Notes under the pieces: generated by a model
Seen by the model: the letters and a program-made list of their open reading frames with translations, nothing else
What the model was told of the DNA's origin: nothing
Databases searched by the model: none
Translations under genes and position numbers: made by a program
Source of the DNA: Chryseobacterium jejuense
Lineage (GTDB): Bacteria > Bacteroidota > Bacteroidia > Flavobacteriales > Weeksellaceae
DNA length: 64,000 nt
Assembly (NCBI RefSeq): GCF_900100075.1
Contig: NZ_FNEG01000001.1
Coordinates: 868,001 to 932,000, forward strand
Direction: 5' to 3'
Shown: in pieces, positions 51,470 to 59,434 of the stretch
Position numbering within the stretch: the stretch's first letter is position 1
Layout: each line of letters begins with the position of its first letter

Positions 51470-51477
51470 CAAAATTA
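51470..51477 (-). promoter_or_regulatory. -7 box (TAATTTTG) of the exported protein / DoxX operon
   Basis: The minus-strand TAATTTTG matches TAnnTTTG and lies 26 bp before the ATG. No -33 TTG was found, so activation is possible, for example by the Crp-type protein encoded next door. Confidence 0.45.
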
Positions 51478-51509
51478 TTCAGGCACGAACGGAATAAACT
51501 TAATATATC

Positions 51510-52109
51510 TTAAGAAACGTCAGACAGGTGTTTTTTTCTTAAATAACTCAGGTATTCTACGGTGATTCCCAGGTAGGAAGCAATCATGTATTGAGGAAAA
51601 CGCTGTTCGATATTACGATAAGCCGTTACAAAGTTTCTGTATTTGGTATAGGCATCCACTCTTGAATGTTCAAACGTTCTTTCCTGTAAAGTAACATAAG
51701 CAGATTGCATTTTCAGACGCCAGAATTCGGAGATGGAAGGAATTTCTTTGTATAAGAGTTCAAGGTTGGTTTTACTGATCTGAACGATCGTAGCATCTTC
51801 ATTAGCCTGAATAAACATTCTTGATGGCTGTTCACTTAGATAGCTGTAAAGATCATTGATCCACCAGTTTTCAATACCAAGCTGAGTGATATTTTCTTTA
51901 CCTTTTTCATCAATATGATAAGCATACAGACTTCCTTGGGCAATAAAGCGCATATGTCTTGAAACTTGTCCTTCCCGAAGCAGATACTCTTTCTTTTTAA
52001 GCTGAATAAATTCCAGTTTTTGAGTCACAATATTAATTTCTTCCTCTTTTAAAGGCACAATTTCCTGAAAATGTTCTGTCAGCTGCGAAATAATAATATC
52101 TGTATCCAT
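51510..52109 (-). CDS. Crp/Fnr-family transcriptional regulator
   Basis: A 199-residue regulator. The N-terminal cyclic-nucleotide-binding-like beta barrel is seen in 'LRFIAQGSLYAYHIDEKGKE' style residues ('REGQVSRHMRFIAQGSLYAY'), and 'ATIVQISKTNLELLYKEIPS' follows. The dimerisation helix contains 'LQERTFEHSRVDAYTKYRNF'. The short C-terminal HTH is 'MIASYLGITVEYLSYLRKKH'. No cAMP-contacting Arg-Ser pair is obvious. It lies upstream of the exported protein/DoxX pair and may control it. Confidence 0.88.
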   Translation of the reverse strand: MDTDIIISQLTEHFQEIVPLKEEEINIVTQKLEFIQLKKKEYLLREGQVSRHMRFIAQGSLYAYHIDEKGKENITQLGIENWWINDLYSYLSEQPSRMFIQANEDATIVQISKTNLELLYKEIPSISEFWRLKMQSAYVTLQERTFEHSRVDAYTKYRNFVTAYRNIEQRFPQYMIASYLGITVEYLSYLRKKHLSDVS

Positions 52110-52159
52110 AATGAAGTTGTGAAATAGCCTGCTTTGTGTACTGACAGGCAGATAATGTC

Positions 52160-52191
52160 CAAATTTACATAAATATTATCGCAATTGTCAA
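52160..52191 (-). promoter_or_regulatory. Promoter of the Crp/Fnr-type gene
   Basis: On the minus strand, TTG (52191-52189), a 21-nt spacer, then TAAATTTG (52167-52160). This is one of the best consensus matches in the window, with a leader of about 44 nt. Confidence 0.65.
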
Positions 52192-52269
52192 GAATGATGA
52201 GTACTGAAACTGAAGATTGAATGCTTAAATTTTGCTATCTTAACTGATGTAATTGCAAATCATTGAAAT

Positions 52270-52722
52270 ATGAATCATTTTGATAACGAATTTCAAAAAT
52301 ATCTTGCAGAACTGGTTGAAACAGGTTTTGAATTTGTGAATAATAATTCAGAAGAAGTAGATGCTGTTTATGTCGTTGGATTAATAGAATCCGGTTATTT
52401 TTATAAAGTATTTTATGAAATCAATGGGTATTTGGTGAAGTCTCATAAAGTGAATGAAGTGTCTGATATGCAGTATGACATCAACCATGAAAAAGCTTTT
52501 GAGATGCTCAATACAGGCAATCAGATTTTAAAAAGTATTGAAGAACTATTTAAAAATGATGGGCGGGAAGTTCCGGTTATGTTGAAGCTATCATATCATC
52601 CTAAAACCGATAAATTTAAGAGTGATTTCAGCTATGATAAAACTTTTACCGGGGATAAGGCAAAAACAGCGCAGGATGTATATGAAGAATGGTTTAGCCA
52701 AATAGAAAAATTAAATGGTTAA
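52270..52722 (+). CDS. Hypothetical cytoplasmic protein, weakly like YezG/DUF600 immunity proteins
   Basis: A 150-residue acidic protein with no signal peptide. Alternating segments ('VDAVYVVGLIESGYFYKVFY', 'VMLKLSYHPKTDKFKSDFSY') and the closing 'DVYEEWFSQIEKL' recall the YezG-like immunity family, which ends with a similar aromatic-containing helix. The match is weak. No toxin gene is adjacent. A terminator follows at 52757-52786. Confidence 0.6.
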   Translation: MNHFDNEFQKYLAELVETGFEFVNNNSEEVDAVYVVGLIESGYFYKVFYEINGYLVKSHKVNEVSDMQYDINHEKAFEMLNTGNQILKSIEELFKNDGREVPVMLKLSYHPKTDKFKSDFSYDKTFTGDKAKTAQDVYEEWFSQIEKLNG

Positions 52723-52756
52723 TATTCTAATTTTGTCATCATTAAAAGATACGGAT

Positions 52757-52786
52757 GTCATCTCGGGGTTGAGGTGACTTCTTTTT
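52757..52786 (+). terminator. Intrinsic terminator
   Basis: An 8-bp stem (GTCATCTC/GAGGTGAC, one wobble) with a 6-nt loop, followed by TTCTTTTT, 35 bp after the stop of the 150-residue gene. Confidence 0.75.
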
Positions 52787-52955
52787 ATTACAGAATTCTC
52801 AATTAATTTAAATTTTTATAAGGTTATATGTAGTCGATTTTTATCTAAAAGGGAAACTCTTCAATAAAATTGGAATACTATTTGTAATGCAATAGCAAAA
52901 CTTAAAATGAACGGAATTTATTAGCAATCAAATGTTTATGCTAAGATTTCAAATG

Positions 52956-52982
52956 ATTGAAATTTAACAATGATTATCTTTA
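52956..52982 (+). promoter_or_regulatory. Promoter of the TPR/LuxR-like gene
   Basis: TTG at 52956-52958, a 16-nt spacer, then TATCTTTA at 52975-52982 (one mismatch to TAnnTTTG). It lies immediately before the ATG at 52996, leaving a very short leader. Confidence 0.4.
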
Positions 52983-52995
52983 AATAACTAAAAAC

Positions 52996-54444
52996 ATGTT
53001 CCCACCTCAATTAAACAGAATATTTTATTCATATAATCTTCTCCTTTTATTTCTGCTGTGTTGTGCCGGACCAGCTTATGGTCAGGGAGCATTTTCTCAT
53101 CAAAAGTTTGACAGTATTCTGTTGAAGAAAACAGAATCACTCCGTATTCAGGGAGATTATGAAAACCTTGTTCGTCTTAATAAAGACTATCTGAATCTGG
53201 CAGAAGAGCAAAACTATAAAGAAGGAATTATTCTTTGTTATATCAATATTTCCAATATTTCTGCAACCATCGGGAATTATAAAAGAGGACTGTCTTATCT
53301 TTCTCTGGCTGAAAAAGAACTTAAAACGGTTAATAGTTCAGTTTTAAAAGCAAGACTTTATCAGGAACATGCTCAGCTGAATGGGGTAATTGGTCTTTAT
53401 AAAAGTGCTTTGGATTTGAATACGAAAGGACTATATTATCTTAAAAATATTTCAAACCAAGACAAGAGGAAATTTTACCTGTACAGGCTTTATGCCAACA
53501 GGGCTGATTTCCTGTATAAAGCGAATAAAGCAGATTCTGCATACATCTATTTACAGAAAGGAAAGAGGATTGATGGACAGGGGGTTCTGTTGAATACACT
53601 TTTGGCCAAACATCATTTAATGTACACCAAAAGAAAAGATTCAGCTTTGATCTATCTTCAGAAAGCTTCAGGGAAAATTGTCAATACTGGTAAAGTGAAT
53701 GTTCAGAGTGGATTTGTGGATCTTACTTATGGAGACTATTATTTTGCGTCGGAAGATTATAAAACAGCGTTGGAATATTACAGTAAAGCATTGGATTATT
53801 ACAGCAAAACCAACAGGTTGTATAATATTCCGGGTGTTTATGAATCTATAGCCAAAACATATCGAATGCTGAATGAGCCTCAGAAAGAAGAAGAGGCCAT
53901 GCAAAAGTATAGAGAGGAAAAGACAGCACTGGAAAATATTCAGAATGAAGCCATCAATATTTCTATAGACCATATGTTAAGTGATAAAGACGAAGAATCT
54001 AATGGTTTTCAGAAGAAAATTTACTTTTATATTGGCTTTATAGCCATCTTATCACTGGTTATTTTTATCTTATTGTATAGACATAACAGAGCATTAAGGC
54101 AAAAGAAAAACCAATTCAAAAGTGAAGCTCTGTCCCTGAAAAGCCGAATTAATGATTCTTTTGATGAATTAGTAGGATTGGCAAAAAAGAATGATTCTAC
54201 ATTTCTGACAAGATTTCAGGAGATTTATCCTAAGTTTTGCCCGAGACTTCTGGAGATCAATCCAAGACTTGGTGCCTCAGAACTGACATTTTGTGCCATG
54301 ATAAAGCTTAATTTCACTTCAAAGGAAATCGCCGAATATACGTTTATTCAACATAAATCTGTGCAGCAAAAAAAGCATAGATTACGAAAAAAACTGAATG
54401 TTCCTACCGAACAGGAACTGTTTATTTTCTTTGATTCTTTATAA
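52996..54444 (+). CDS. TPR-containing membrane-anchored LuxR-like regulator
   Basis: A 482-residue protein: N-terminal signal or anchor ('LLLLFLLCCAGPAYG'), about 290 residues of TPR-like repeats ('GNYKRGLSYLSLAEKELK', 'EDYKTALEYYSKALDYYS'), one membrane helix ('IYFYIGFIAILSLVIFILLY'), a coiled linker, and a C-terminal LuxR/GerE-like HTH ('ELTFCAMIKLNFTSKEIAEY', 'KSVQQKKHRLRKKLNV'). The TPR region would face the periplasm. Its last ~90 residues match those of the 27461-28405 protein. The function is inferred as a one-component regulator with unknown ligand and targets. Confidence 0.85.
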   Translation: MFPPQLNRIFYSYNLLLLFLLCCAGPAYGQGAFSHQKFDSILLKKTESLRIQGDYENLVRLNKDYLNLAEEQNYKEGIILCYINISNISATIGNYKRGLSYLSLAEKELKTVNSSVLKARLYQEHAQLNGVIGLYKSALDLNTKGLYYLKNISNQDKRKFYLYRLYANRADFLYKANKADSAYIYLQKGKRIDGQGVLLNTLLAKHHLMYTKRKDSALIYLQKASGKIVNTGKVNVQSGFVDLTYGDYYFASEDYKTALEYYSKALDYYSKTNRLYNIPGVYESIAKTYRMLNEPQKEEEAMQKYREEKTALENIQNEAINISIDHMLSDKDEESNGFQKKIYFYIGFIAILSLVIFILLYRHNRALRQKKNQFKSEALSLKSRINDSFDELVGLAKKNDSTFLTRFQEIYPKFCPRLLEINPRLGASELTFCAMIKLNFTSKEIAEYTFIQHKSVQQKKHRLRKKLNVPTEQELFIFFDSL

Positions 54445-55183
54445 AACCAAAGTCAAAACAAAAAACATTTTTTCTGAAAAAAAGAAAGAATAATAGCAAT
54501 TGATGTAATTTTTAAATTGCTGTACAATAGGCAGCAGTAAGGAATGTTGTATGTATGTGGTAGGTGAATGTTGATGGGAATTCGGGTTTCCTTTCTGTTT
54601 TTTATTACTTAGCATCTACAAATCACCCTTTATTTATTATACTTTTTTATATAATGATTGAATAAGTTTCTTAAAATCTTAGTGTTGAGTAAATTTTAGC
54701 TTCTATTATATTTATACTTCCTATTGTAAAGACTGTTTTATAGTACCGCTCAGTAATTATAAGACTAAAATAACTTCCATCCTCAATCTTCCAGCTTCCA
54801 TTCTCTTAACTTTAACCAGACCTCACAAATAAAACGATTCAAACCTCTTCATTTTTTGTTGGCCTGTTTTAAGACATTATTTTCATAGATATTTATCTAT
54901 AAAAGCCTTTATTTAGGGGGTAAACAGCAAATGTGGTATGAATGTAGTATGATAAAATTGTGATTGTTTTTAATAAGTTTTTAAAATTTGCAAAACCAAA
55001 GGAGGGGCAAAAAATTGAAACCTAAAAAAATAATAAAGATTCTAAAAACACAAAGATCGGCCCCTCTTTATTATGGGGAAATTAAGATGAAAAAATGTTG
55101 GTGAATTATAAGGAAAATTTAATTTCCAACTCAAATAAGTGTGAGAAAAAATAAGTAAATTCATTCAATTAAATTAAACATAT
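54445..55183. other. Long AT-rich intergenic region
   Basis: 739 bp with no convincing gene. Seen in it: GTATG-rich short repeats (about 54548-54570 and 54930-54955), a CTTCCAGCTTCCATTCTC stretch (54788-54805) belonging to a scattered low-complexity family, and distant complementary arms GAGGGGC (55002-55008) and GCCCCTC (55060-55066) 51 nt apart, which may make a structured leader of the following gene. Confidence 0.5.
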
Positions 55184-55597
55184 ATGAAAAATGTAAAACA
55201 ATTTATTACAGCAATGGCAGTTGTAATGTTCGCTTCAGGAGTTTCAGCTCAACTTTCTCCAAAAGGTGCCGGTTCAGACAAAGATAAGCATGGCTGTAAA
55301 GGTTCTGCAGGGTATACATTCTCAGTAATAAAAAATGACTGTGTAAGAGTTTTTGAACAAAAGATACAATTGAAAGAAGTAGATAATAAAAAATCCTATA
55401 CTTCTAATGCTGCAATAATTCTTAGCGAAGATGGAAAAAAAGCAGAATTGTTCCTGCCTTCATCCGATGGAAGCTTAGTGCTTGATAAAATTGCTTCTAA
55501 AAAAGCTGTGACTTATAAAAAAGGACAGTATACATTGACAAAAAATAAAAATGCTTATACTTTAAAACTAGCTAACAAAGTAGTTTTTAAAAGCTAA
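55184..55597 (+). CDS. Small secreted hypothetical protein
   Basis: A 137-residue protein with signal peptide 'MAVVMFASGVSAQ' near the start. The mature part is lysine-rich and predicted to be beta-structured, with two cysteines (in 'HGCKGSAGYTFSVIKNDCVR') that may form a disulfide. No family is recognised. It has a 739-bp upstream region and a strong terminator downstream, so it is its own transcription unit, possibly highly expressed. Confidence 0.75.
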   Translation: MKNVKQFITAMAVVMFASGVSAQLSPKGAGSDKDKHGCKGSAGYTFSVIKNDCVRVFEQKIQLKEVDNKKSYTSNAAIILSEDGKKAELFLPSSDGSLVLDKIASKKAVTYKKGQYTLTKNKNAYTLKLANKVVFKS

Positions 55598-55648
55598 AAG
55601 ACAATCTTCATTAGTATTAAAGCACAATTGATTTTTAGATATGTGCTT

Positions 55649-55678
55649 AAAGGCTGTCTCAAAGCGAGGCAGCCTTTT
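55649..55678. terminator. Strong bidirectional terminator
   Basis: A 12-bp stem (AAAGGCTGTCTC with GAGGCAGCCTTT, one wobble) and a 5-nt loop followed by T residues. It lies between the convergent secreted-protein and lipoprotein genes. Confidence 0.85.
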
Positions 55679-55698
55679 ATATTGTTGAAACTCTTCTC

Positions 55699-56133
55699 TT
55701 ATTTATCCTGCCCAATGTCCAGCCTGTCAAACTTTCCTTCAGGATTCTTATGAAATATGAAGAATACAGGAAACGTCCCCCATTGTCCTGCTTTAAAATT
55801 CCCGTGAATCTCCTTACCATCCTTTTCAACACGATCTATACTAAGGAACACCTCTTTGCCGAGTGCATTGGCAAAAAAGGATTTAAAATCCACCTTATTG
55901 CCATCATCAGTCATAGTTGGATTTTCAGTGAAGAAACTGTACCAGCTTTTATCTCCTGCCTGAAGGGCTTCTATAGCCTGTTTTACCTGAAGGTCTGTAA
56001 TTTTTGATATATCCATGGTCTGTTGCTTTTTTGAAGTTGATGTTGAGATTTGTTTTTCTTTGACGGTTTGTTGGCCACAGGCTGTACACGAAAGTCCTAT
56101 AGCCAATGTTATTACAAAATTGGAATATTTCAT
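55699..56133 (-). CDS. Putative lipoprotein with an NTF2/SnoaL-like domain
   Basis: A 144-residue protein. The N-terminus has a lipobox-like 'LSCTACGQQ', so it is probably a lipoprotein. The mature domain ('KQAIEALQAGDKSWYSFF', 'NKVDFKSFFANALGKEVFLS', 'VFFIFHKNPEGKFDRLDIG') has the helix and cone-like strand pattern of the NTF2/SnoaL group. It lies 7 bp downstream of a small membrane protein on the same strand. The function is unknown. Confidence 0.75.
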   Translation of the reverse strand: MKYSNFVITLAIGLSCTACGQQTVKEKQISTSTSKKQQTMDISKITDLQVKQAIEALQAGDKSWYSFFTENPTMTDDGNKVDFKSFFANALGKEVFLSIDRVEKDGKEIHGNFKAGQWGTFPVFFIFHKNPEGKFDRLDIGQDK

Positions 56134-56140
56134 ATCAAAG

Positions 56141-56488
56141 TTAATTTTTAAGAGGATGTTGGAGATAAATAATCAGCAGATTAAGAAAAAGGAAAGGAAG
56201 CTCTATGAGTACTCCTTTAAAATCTTTATCCATAAGATGAAAACAGATAATCAGCAAAATACCAGCAGCCATCAAAAAGTTTCCCCAGACAAATGTTTTG
56301 GGAAATAGAATCAGGATGGAAGCAAGAATGGTAACCGCTCCGTTAATCATCAGTCCGGTTTTATCAAAGCCCCATTTTCCAAACATAGCGGTCATTTCCG
56401 GCTTTCCAGAGAACATGGCAATTCCCTGTTTAAAGCCCATAAATACTGCAGCAAGGATGAGAATAGAATTAATAATTTTTACAATCAT
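56141..56488 (-). CDS. Small four-helix membrane protein (DoxX-like)
   Basis: A 115-residue protein with four hydrophobic segments ('IINSILILAAVFMGFKQGIA', 'MINGAVTILASILILFP', 'NFLMAAGILLIICFHL', 'LPFLFLNLLIIYL'), arranged like DoxX-type small membrane proteins. No specific activity can be assigned. It is 7 bp upstream of the lipoprotein gene and forms an operon with it. Confidence 0.75.
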   Translation of the reverse strand: MIVKIINSILILAAVFMGFKQGIAMFSGKPEMTAMFGKWGFDKTGLMINGAVTILASILILFPKTFVWGNFLMAAGILLIICFHLMDKDFKGVLIELPFLFLNLLIIYLQHPLKN

Positions 56489-56610
56489 GTCAGGTGTTTT
56501 TTATATTAATTAATGCATTGAACTAATACAAATATGCACGAAATGAATGACTTATATATGGTGAATTTTTCGGAATTTTAAAATATATTGATGAGGTAAG
56601 CTTTATCTAA

Positions 56611-56650
56611 AATTATCTATTATCTATTATCCATTGCCCATTGCCATTAT
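56611..56650. repeat. Short tandem repeat TTATCTATTATCTATTATCC / CATTGCC
   Basis: Two to three units of TTATCTA are followed by two units of CATTGCC. Such short tandem strings are common in Chryseobacterium-type intergenic DNA and have no known function. Confidence 0.6.
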
Positions 56651-56672
56651 GAATTGTTCATCTTCATAAAAA

Positions 56673-56708
56673 GAAAACCACAGTTTATATTTTTAGACTG
56701 TGGTTTTC
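56673..56708 (-). terminator. Terminator of the 137-residue gene
   Basis: A perfect 12-bp stem (GAAAACCACAGT with ACTGTGGTTTTC). Read on the minus strand it is followed by TTTTTATG, 22 bp after the stop of the gene at 56730-57143. Confidence 0.85.
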
Positions 56709-56729
56709 AATAATTAAGAACTATATTAA

Positions 56730-57143
56730 CTATGATTCTGTCTTCAGGTATCCGAGGTGCAATGCCGGCTCTTTCCCGAATAAGCAGGAAAAAATGTTCT
56801 GAAATTCATGAATATATCTACATTTAATGGCATTACCATAAATTTTCAATCCTTCCAGTATTTTTCTGGAACTCAGATCGATATCGTATTTTATAAAAGC
56901 TTCCGGCCTTTCATATCTGATACTTTGGTCTGAACTGTACGTTTTTGAAAACCCCAGTTTCTCAAGCCATTCTTCTGTTATTTTAATAGGTCTGATAGCG
57001 TTGGCCGGAACCGAAATACCGTGAATGTCATTTTCAATTTTAACAAAATAAGCCTGTTCTACATTCTGAAAAATCTCAGTGATCGTATAAATCTGATTTT
57101 TGTACTCGACTAAGTTTTTGATTTTAAGATCTGCTACGTTCAT
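56730..57143 (-). CDS. Hypothetical protein resembling a widespread Bacteroidota small-protein family
   Basis: A 137-residue cytoplasmic protein. The layout 'LKIKNLVEYKNQIYTITEIF', 'IRPIKITEEWLEKLGFSKTY' and 'CRYIHEFQNIFSCLFGKEP' matches a family common in Bacteroidota genomes and prophages ('...PIPLTEEWLLKFGF...', '...YVHQLQNLYFALTG...'). The function is unknown. No other phage gene is nearby, so it is a chromosomal stand-alone copy. Confidence 0.75.
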   Translation of the reverse strand: MNVADLKIKNLVEYKNQIYTITEIFQNVEQAYFVKIENDIHGISVPANAIRPIKITEEWLEKLGFSKTYSSDQSIRYERPEAFIKYDIDLSSRKILEGLKIYGNAIKCRYIHEFQNIFSCLFGKEPALHLGYLKTES

Positions 57144-57335
57144 AATATTTTGATTTTTAGTGGATGATATGGTGCGTTATAAGTATCAAATATTATGCCT
57201 CGCATTATATTGTAAGGCAGTGTTTTCGTGAAGATTAGGTTAAATTTTCAATAGAAAAAATTAAGAATATGTTAAAACGAAAAAATATAACTGTTTCATT
57301 TTCTCCATAAAATTAAACCGGTGAGATACACAGTA

Positions 57336-58535
57336 TCAATTCTTTTTGTCTTTGGGAGAAGTATTGGCTGTTGCCAGAAGTAGGGCGGCCACTACAGAAA
57401 TAACCAGAAAAGCAATGAAAACGTTCCAGGAATAGGAATGAAGAAGATAGCCGGTACCACTTCCCAGAATACTGGATCCAAAGTAATAGAACAGCCAGTA
57501 AATAGATGTTGCTGAAGATTTACCGCGTTTGGCATACAAGGCAGCCATCTGACTGGCCATGGTGTGGGCCGCAAAAAAGGAAAAAGTAAATAATCCAAGG
57601 CCAAAAATGAGAATATAAAGATTTTCAGATAGTAATAATAAAGCGCCTACCAGCATGCTGAGAATAGAACCTTTAAGAATTGTATTTGCCGGAATTCTTT
57701 TAGAGAGTCTTCCCACAGTCATCGTCCCGAAAACTCCAAAGATATACATGAGGAATATAAAAGCGATGATAAAATGACTTAATGAAAATGGCTGAGCTTC
57801 CAATCTGAAGGTAAGATAGTTGTAAACACTCACAAAAACTCCCATCACAAGGGCTGCAATAAGATACAACCGAAGCATATAAGGATTGATAAGGAAAAAC
57901 TTCATTTGCTTTACCTTAAGGTGATAATCTGTTTTCTGTGGATTGAAAAATTTGGATTCAGGAAAAAGCTTCCAGAATATAGCACCCAAAATCAGACTCT
58001 CTATTCCAATCACCAGAACTGCATTACGCCAGCCAAATTCTCCAGCCAAAATGGTTGCCAGAATTCTTCCGCTCATTCCACCGATAGTATTTCCACTAAG
58101 ATACATACTGATGGCAGTACCTATGACCGCTGCACTTACTTCTTCTGTAAGATAGGCGAGAGCAACTGCAGAAACCCCGGAAACCACAAATCCTTTAAAA
58201 ATTCCGATAGCAATCAGGAGACTGAGACTCGGAATCCATGTTGAAATAATGGTTAATAGGGCAGATGAGACCAATGAAAAAGTCATCAGACCTTTCCTTG
58301 AATAACTGTCGGCTTTAAAAGCGAAGAACAATAATCCCAATGCCATTCCGATTGTAGATGATGAAACCAATAGAGAGGTGTCTCCCACAGATACATTAAA
58401 ATGCTCCGCAGCCATGGGCAACATTGGCTGAAAGAGATAAAGCTGTGCGAATACCGACAGTCCGGAAAAGAAAATACAAAGTTTTATATATCGGAAACGT
58501 TGGCTTCCCTGATCTGCTTTTTCCAATGGATTCAT
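57336..58535 (-). CDS. MFS transporter (YnfM-like)
   Basis: A 399-residue inner-membrane protein with 12 predicted helices. Motifs such as 'YLFQPMLPMAAEHFNVSVGD', 'FFAFKADSYSRKGLMTFSLV' and 'FTFSFFAAHTMASQMAALYA' place it in the YnfM-type group of drug or arabinose efflux-like MFS proteins. Export of small molecules is inferred, and the substrate is unknown. It stands alone. Confidence 0.87.
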   Translation of the reverse strand: MNPLEKADQGSQRFRYIKLCIFFSGLSVFAQLYLFQPMLPMAAEHFNVSVGDTSLLVSSSTIGMALGLLFFAFKADSYSRKGLMTFSLVSSALLTIISTWIPSLSLLIAIGIFKGFVVSGVSAVALAYLTEEVSAAVIGTAISMYLSGNTIGGMSGRILATILAGEFGWRNAVLVIGIESLILGAIFWKLFPESKFFNPQKTDYHLKVKQMKFFLINPYMLRLYLIAALVMGVFVSVYNYLTFRLEAQPFSLSHFIIAFIFLMYIFGVFGTMTVGRLSKRIPANTILKGSILSMLVGALLLLSENLYILIFGLGLFTFSFFAAHTMASQMAALYAKRGKSSATSIYWLFYYFGSSILGSGTGYLLHSYSWNVFIAFLVISVVAALLLATANTSPKDKKN

Positions 58536-58644
58536 GATTTTTTGCAGTTACAATGCAATGATTTTGTAGAAAATAAGGTCCTGTAAATTTCCTGATTATT
58601 TTTTAATTGTAAAAATCATTATCTCAATCACTACGATAGGAGTT

Positions 58645-58810
58645 GATTATAGAGTAGGGAAGCCGGAAAAGAGGTGCTGGAAGTTTGTAAACATATGATT
58701 TGAAAACTCAGAACAAATTAAATCAAGAGCTTTTTCCAGTTCATAAAATGAGGTGATATTGATTCCGAAGACTTAATGGCCTCCCTCTTCCAGCTTCACA
58801 CTTCCTGACC
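58645..58810. repeat. Imperfect inverted CTTCCAGC-type low-complexity repeats
   Basis: The region between the MFS and response regulator genes holds GGAAGCCGGAAAAGAGGTGC (58660-58679) then TGGAAGT, and later CCTCCCTCTTCCAGCTTCAC (58780-58799). The arms are loosely complementary. A similar CTTCCAGCTTCC is at 54788-54799. Such purine/pyrimidine strings recur in related genomes. Confidence 0.5.
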
Positions 58811-58816
58811 TATCCA

Positions 58817-59428
58817 TCAATGCATCATTTCATACACCTTAATTAGCTCTGCAATATTGGCTACATCAAGCTTCTGGAAAATCCTTTTTTTGTAGGTACT
58901 CACCGTTGACATCTGAATGTTGAGCCTGTTAGCAATTTCAAGGTTTCCGTTTCCGTCTGCTAAAAGCTTAAATATTTCATATTCCCGGGACGACAACTTT
59001 TCAGCAGGATTGCTTTTTTTATTCTGAATGATAAGTCCAATCAACTCTGCAGGATAAAAGTAACCTTTTTCAATAACAGTTCGTACTGCATTTTTAATTT
59101 CTTCCTCACTGCTTTGCTTGTTCAGATAGCCCTCAGCACCTTCTCGGATATACTGTATGGCTACATCTTTGTCATATCCTGAAAATACGAGGATCTTAAT
59201 ATCACTCTGTATGGCTTTAAGTTCAGAAATCATCTTTTTATATTGAGTTCCGGGCATATCAATATCTAAAATAATAAGACTGTAATCATAAGATTCCAGC
59301 ATCTTCTTTACCTGCCCGTAGTTTTCTGCAAAATCTATCTTCAGTTCCGGAAATCCGGTTTCCAGGACCAGTGCAGTACCTGCTCTGACTACATAGTGAT
59401 CATCAGCTATTAAGATTCTTTCATTCAT
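58817..59428 (-). CDS. NarL/FixJ-family response regulator
   Basis: A 203-residue response regulator. The receiver domain has 'ILIADDHYVVRAGT', phosphoacceptor Asp55 in 'LIILDIDMPG', 'LVFSGYDKDVA' and Lys in 'GYLNKQSSEEE'. The C-terminal LuxR-type HTH is 'LSSREYEIFKLLADGNGNLE', then 'MSTVSTYKKRIFQKLDVAN'. It starts 6 bp after the sensor kinase stop, so the two are co-transcribed and cognate. Confidence 0.93.
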   Translation of the reverse strand: MNERILIADDHYVVRAGTALVLETGFPELKIDFAENYGQVKKMLESYDYSLIILDIDMPGTQYKKMISELKAIQSDIKILVFSGYDKDVAIQYIREGAEGYLNKQSSEEEIKNAVRTVIEKGYFYPAELIGLIIQNKKSNPAEKLSSREYEIFKLLADGNGNLEIANRLNIQMSTVSTYKKRIFQKLDVANIAELIKVYEMMH

Positions 59429-59434
59429 AGTAAA

